A stretch of DNA of 9,797 nucleotides. It comes from Lutibacter sp. GTDB taxonomy: Bacteria; Bacteroidota; Bacteroidia; Flavobacteriales; Flavobacteriaceae. Below are positions 6,958 through 9,797 of the stretch, piece after piece. The notes beneath the pieces are model-generated. The model was not told the origin of the DNA, did no database searches, and worked only from the letters and a program-made list of their open reading frames with translations. The stretch spans positions 1-9,797 of the forward strand of contig SDWL01000048.1 of NCBI GenBank assembly GCA_004195315.1. The letters run 5' to 3'. Positions within the stretch are counted from its first letter, which is position 1, and each line of letters begins with the position of its first letter. The position numbers were made by a program, and so were the translations under genes.

Positions 6958-7144
6958 GTCATTATCTTTTCAATATATAAATAGTAAGATTGTATTTCTT
7001 AATTTGGACAGATTGTAACAAAGAATGTTGTGCAAGAAAAAAAAATATAGTCGAATTTTACATTAATTTGAATTTTTAAAATCAAAACATTATATTAAAA
7101 TCGTTATAATGAAAAAGCGGTTTTATTTTATTAAAAAATATTAA

Positions 7145-9259
7145 ATGCTATTAAAAGAAACTCAAGAAAAATTAATTCCAACATTAAAAAAGTATTTTGG
7201 ATACGATAGTTTTCGTGAACAACAACAACAAATTATTGAATCTGTCCTTTCGAAAAAAGATAATTTAGTAATTATGCCAACAGGTGGAGGGAAATCTATT
7301 TGTTTTCAATTACCTGCATTACTTTTTGAAGGTTTAACCTTGGTAATTTCACCATTAATAGCTTTAATGAAAGATCAGGTTGATGGTTTAAATGCGAATG
7401 GAATTCCAGCAGATTTTTATAATAGTAGTCAAGAAAATCAAGAACAACGTGAGATTTTTGATAAAGTAGCAAATAAAGAAATTAAACTCTTATATGTTGC
7501 TCCAGAAAGTTTGTCTTTATTAGGAAATATACTTAATGAAACACTTATAAGTTGTGTGGCAATTGACGAAGCGCACTGTATTTCATCTTGGGGTCACGAT
7601 TTTCGTCCTTCATACCAACAATTAGGGTTTTTAAAAAATACATTACCAAATACGCCAATTATTGCTTTAACAGCAACTGCAGATAAAGCAACACGACAAG
7701 ATATTTTAGAACAATTAAATATTCCAAAAGCAACACGGTTTTTAACTTCTTTTGACAGGGAAAATATAGCGTTAGAAGTACGTCCTGCCAATGATAGAGT
7801 GCTACAAATCATAAAATTCATTCGTGAAAAACCAAATGAAGCTGGTATTATTTACTGTTTAAGTCGGAAATCTACAGAGCAATTAGCTTCCAAACTAAAA
7901 CAAAACGGAATTAAAGCGGCCGCGTATCACGCAGGTTTAAATTTTGCAGAACGCACTAAAACGCAAGAGAATTTTATTTATGATAAAATAGAAGTAGTTT
8001 GTGCTACTATTGCCTTTGGAATGGGAATCGATAAATCGAATGTTCGTTGGGTGATTCATTATAATATGCCTAAAAATATTGAAGGTTATTATCAGGAAAT
8101 TGGACGTTGTGGTAGAGATGGGTTAAAAGCAAACGCCATATTATTTCATAGTTATTCCGATGTTATCCAACTTCGAAAATTTGCAAGTGGCGCAAGTAAT
8201 GAAGATGTTCAGGTAGCGAAATTAGAACGGATGAAACAATTTTCTGAAGCTACCACTTGCCGTAGAAAAATTTTGTTAAGTTATTTTGGAGAATTGTTGG
8301 CTGCAAACTGTGGAAATTGTGATGTTTGTAAAAATCCACCGCAGTTTTTTAATGGTACAATTATCGCTCAAAAAGCACTTTCTGTAATTACGCGTTTAAA
8401 AGAAACTGAAGCTACAGGTACTGTAATTGATGTGTTAAGGGGTGCAAATAATGCAACTATTATTGACAAACAATACGATAAATTAAAATCTCACGGAATT
8501 GGAAGTGATATTTCTTGGAGAGATTGGCAGCAATATTTAATACAGTTAATGAATCAAGGTTATTGCGAAATTGCTTTTCATAAAAATAATGCATTGCGTT
8601 TAACTAGTTTTTCAAAAAAAGTATTGTTTGAAAATGAAGTAGTGAATTTAACGCGTCCAATTGAGAATAATGAACAAGTGAAAGTTCAAAAAGAGGCAAA
8701 AGGTAAAAAACCTAAAAAAGACACGTTATTTGAACGTTTAAGAAAACTTCGTCAGGAAATTGCACAGGCCGAAAATATCCCAGCGTACTTGGTTTTTAGT
8801 GATGCTGCCTTAAAAGAAATGGAACGCGCAAGACCAATGTGTGAAAGTGATTTTTTAGATATTAGTGGTGTTGGACAACGAAAATTGGAAGTATATGGAG
8901 AAGATTTTATTGCTGAAATAGTTTCTTTTTCAAATGAAAAAATTAACACACGCAAAAAGAATGATACGCATAAAGTAACTTACCAATTGTATAAAGAAGG
9001 TTTGTCAATTGATGAAATTGCAGGCAAGCGAAATTTAAAATCAACCACCATATTTTCTCATTTGGCTAAATTATATACCGATGGAAAGAAAATTGATATC
9101 TACAGTTTTGTTAACAAAGAAGAGGTTGAAAAAGTGAGAAATGCCAAAGATGAATTGGAAAGTCCTGATGCCTTAAAGCCGTATTTTGAACATTTAAATG
9201 CTGAAATCGAGTATTTTAAAATTCGTTTAGCGTTAACTATTATTGATAAAGAAGGGTGA
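7145..9259 (+). CDS. recQ: ATP-dependent DNA helicase RecQ with C-terminal helix-turn-helix
   Basis: RecQ is a 3'-5' DNA helicase acting in recombinational repair and replication restart. In order, the 704 residues show: the helicase core, with Walker A PTGGGKS (45-51), DEAH box (141-144), the HCISSWGHDFRP aromatic loop directly after it, ALTATA (motif III), YHAGL, AFGMGIDKSNVRWVIH (motif V) and motif VI QEIGRCGRDG (317-326); the four-cysteine zinc site (C372, C389, C392, C395); a winged-helix RQC region (about 400-500); a Lys-rich linker; an HRDC domain (about 528-600); and a C-terminal helix-turn-helix (about 610-660, with LSIDEIAGKRNLKSTTIFSHL). E. coli RecQ is about 610 residues and lacks this last module, which is frequent in Bacteroidota. 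Motif VI has Cys at the position usually held by Ala (QExGRAGRDG). The ATG lies after an AT-rich 187-bp spacer, with no Shine-Dalgarno. It converges with the Lrp-type gene. Confidence 0.95.
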   Translation: MLLKETQEKLIPTLKKYFGYDSFREQQQQIIESVLSKKDNLVIMPTGGGKSICFQLPALLFEGLTLVISPLIALMKDQVDGLNANGIPADFYNSSQENQEQREIFDKVANKEIKLLYVAPESLSLLGNILNETLISCVAIDEAHCISSWGHDFRPSYQQLGFLKNTLPNTPIIALTATADKATRQDILEQLNIPKATRFLTSFDRENIALEVRPANDRVLQIIKFIREKPNEAGIIYCLSRKSTEQLASKLKQNGIKAAAYHAGLNFAERTKTQENFIYDKIEVVCATIAFGMGIDKSNVRWVIHYNMPKNIEGYYQEIGRCGRDGLKANAILFHSYSDVIQLRKFASGASNEDVQVAKLERMKQFSEATTCRRKILLSYFGELLAANCGNCDVCKNPPQFFNGTIIAQKALSVITRLKETEATGTVIDVLRGANNATIIDKQYDKLKSHGIGSDISWRDWQQYLIQLMNQGYCEIAFHKNNALRLTSFSKKVLFENEVVNLTRPIENNEQVKVQKEAKGKKPKKDTLFERLRKLRQEIAQAENIPAYLVFSDAALKEMERARPMCESDFLDISGVGQRKLEVYGEDFIAEIVSFSNEKINTRKKNDTHKVTYQLYKEGLSIDEIAGKRNLKSTTIFSHLAKLYTDGKKIDIYSFVNKEEVEKVRNAKDELESPDALKPYFEHLNAEIEYFKIRLALTIIDKEG

Positions 9260-9270
9260 AATAATTTTTT

Positions 9271-9294
9271 GGGTTATCCTTTGGATAGGTTTTT
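9271..9294 (+). terminator. Probable weak intrinsic terminator of recQ
   Basis: TATCC (9275-9279) and GGATA (9283-9287) form a 5-bp stem with a TTT triloop, extendable by one T-G pair, followed by GGTTTTTG. It lies 12 nt after the recQ stop codon. The stem is short, so this is less secure than the asnB terminator. Confidence 0.5.
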
Positions 9295-9303
9295 GTTATT
9301 CGC

Positions 9304-9332
9304 TTTTTTGTATTTAAAAAAAATACTAAAAG
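9304..9332. repeat. AT-rich inverted repeat between convergent recQ and the Lrp-type gene
   Basis: TTTTTGTATTT and AAATACTAAAA can pair over 10 of 11 positions around a five-A loop. It lies between two genes that face each other, where terminators of both would be expected. There is no proper U-run after the stem on either strand, so it is recorded as an inverted repeat and not called a terminator. Confidence 0.3.
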
Positions 9333-9380
9333 AGCTCAGACAAAACACTGAAACCCTAACGAAAGTTGCTGGTTTAAATT

Positions 9381-9797
9381 TTAAAGAGGTAATCTTTTTA
9401 TCATAGGATTGTTTTTAACAATGTTAGCTAATACAATATGTGTTCTAGTTTCACCATACGTAATTAATTGGTCTATAAACTGTTCCAAGTGCTTTTGATC
9501 GTTTAAAACCACCTCCATTATAATGTTCTCATTTCCAGTTATTCTATAGCAATTTACAACTTCATCAAAGTTTTTAACAATTTCTAAAAATGGTTTTAAT
9601 CTACCCATAAATGCTCTTAAAGTAATAATTGCTTTAAGTTGATGACCAGTTTCAAAATGAGAAATTTTAGCATTATAGCTTTCTATAATTCCAGCATCTT
9701 CTAATTTTCTAATACGTTCAGCAACCGCAGGCGAAGTAATACCAACTTTTTTTGAAATATCGGTATTTGATTGTCTTGCATTTTGTTGTAAACATTC
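9381..9797 (-). CDS. Lrp/AsnC family transcriptional regulator (5' end outside window)
   Basis: On the minus strand the frame is open from the window edge to TAA at 9381-9383, giving 138 visible residues. The in-frame ATG at 9606-9608 is internal and not the start, because the DNA-binding domain lies upstream of it. The visible protein begins ECLQQNARQSNTDISKKVGI, followed by TSPAVAERIRKLEDAGIIESY, which is the classical Lrp/AsnC winged helix-turn-helix. A linker follows, then the RAM ligand-binding domain (LKAIITLRAF...VVNCYRITGNENIIMEVVLND...) to the C-terminus KRLPL. Full-length members have about 150-160 residues, so only some 10-20 N-terminal residues are missing. These regulators form dimers to octamers and respond to amino acids. 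The ligand and targets here are unknown; autoregulation is common in the family, but its promoter lies outside the window. Confidence 0.92.
   Translation of the reverse strand, partial: ECLQQNARQSNTDISKKVGITSPAVAERIRKLEDAGIIESYNAKISHFETGHQLKAIITLRAFMGRLKPFLEIVKNFDEVVNCYRITGNENIIMEVVLNDQKHLEQFIDQLITYGETRTHIVLANIVKNNPMIKRLPL

Noticed and set aside
6987..7017. Direct repeat AGATTGTA (6987-6994 and 7010-7017) as a regulator site ahead of recQ
   Set aside because: Two 8-bp AT-rich copies 23 bp apart are expected by chance, and they lie over 120 bp from the recQ start without a promoter nearby.
7063..7070. TTAATTTG as the recQ promoter
   Set aside because: It has one mismatch to TAnnTTTG and no -33 partner at usable spacing, in a very AT-rich stretch where such matches are common.
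9606..9608. ATG as the start of a 75-residue protein
   Set aside because: Upstream codons in the same frame encode the Lrp/AsnC helix-turn-helix, so this Met is internal.

Overview
The window is low-GC DNA that most resembles a member of the Bacteroidota, probably a flavobacterium. The reasons are a TonB-receptor-like outer membrane barrel protein with a carboxypeptidase-regulatory-like N-terminal domain, a RecQ with an extra C-terminal helix-turn-helix module, TTA-rich codon use, almost no Shine-Dalgarno sequences, and one perfect match to the Bacteroidota -7 promoter box (TAnnTTTG) at 5416-5423. No species can be named from the sequence alone. No tRNA, rRNA, CRISPR array or insertion sequence was seen.

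Layout from left to right: (1) 1-2543 (+), the 3' part of a gene for an outer membrane beta-barrel, TonB-receptor-like protein, cut by the window edge. (2) 2549-3254 (-), a two-gene unit: a 33-residue protein with 11 cysteines (3153-3254, metallothionein-like), then a long palindromic hairpin followed by Ts (3112-3147), then a SigZ-type ECF sigma factor (2549-3100) with its own cysteine-bearing tail. (3) 3487-5157 (+), asparagine synthetase AsnB, closed by a clear intrinsic terminator. (4) 5158-5496, a long intergenic region holding that terminator, a promoter candidate and a leader hairpin, followed by 5497-6957 (+), a polytopic membrane permease-like protein (DUF3360-like) with codon use unlike its neighbours. 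(5) 7145-9259 (+), RecQ helicase. (6) 9381-9797 (-), an Lrp/AsnC-family regulator that lacks only its extreme N-terminus at the window edge.

Most genes look like separate transcription units of ordinary chromosomal function (asparagine synthesis, DNA repair, amino-acid-responsive regulation, transport). The part that looks least described is the cysteine-rich mini-protein, hairpin and SigZ cassette. A thiol-rich peptide, an attenuator-like structure and a sigma factor with a cysteine-rich tail lie in one 0.7 kb unit on one strand, with no anti-sigma gene in sight. This arrangement suggests, but does not prove, a metal- or thiol-responsive regulatory module.
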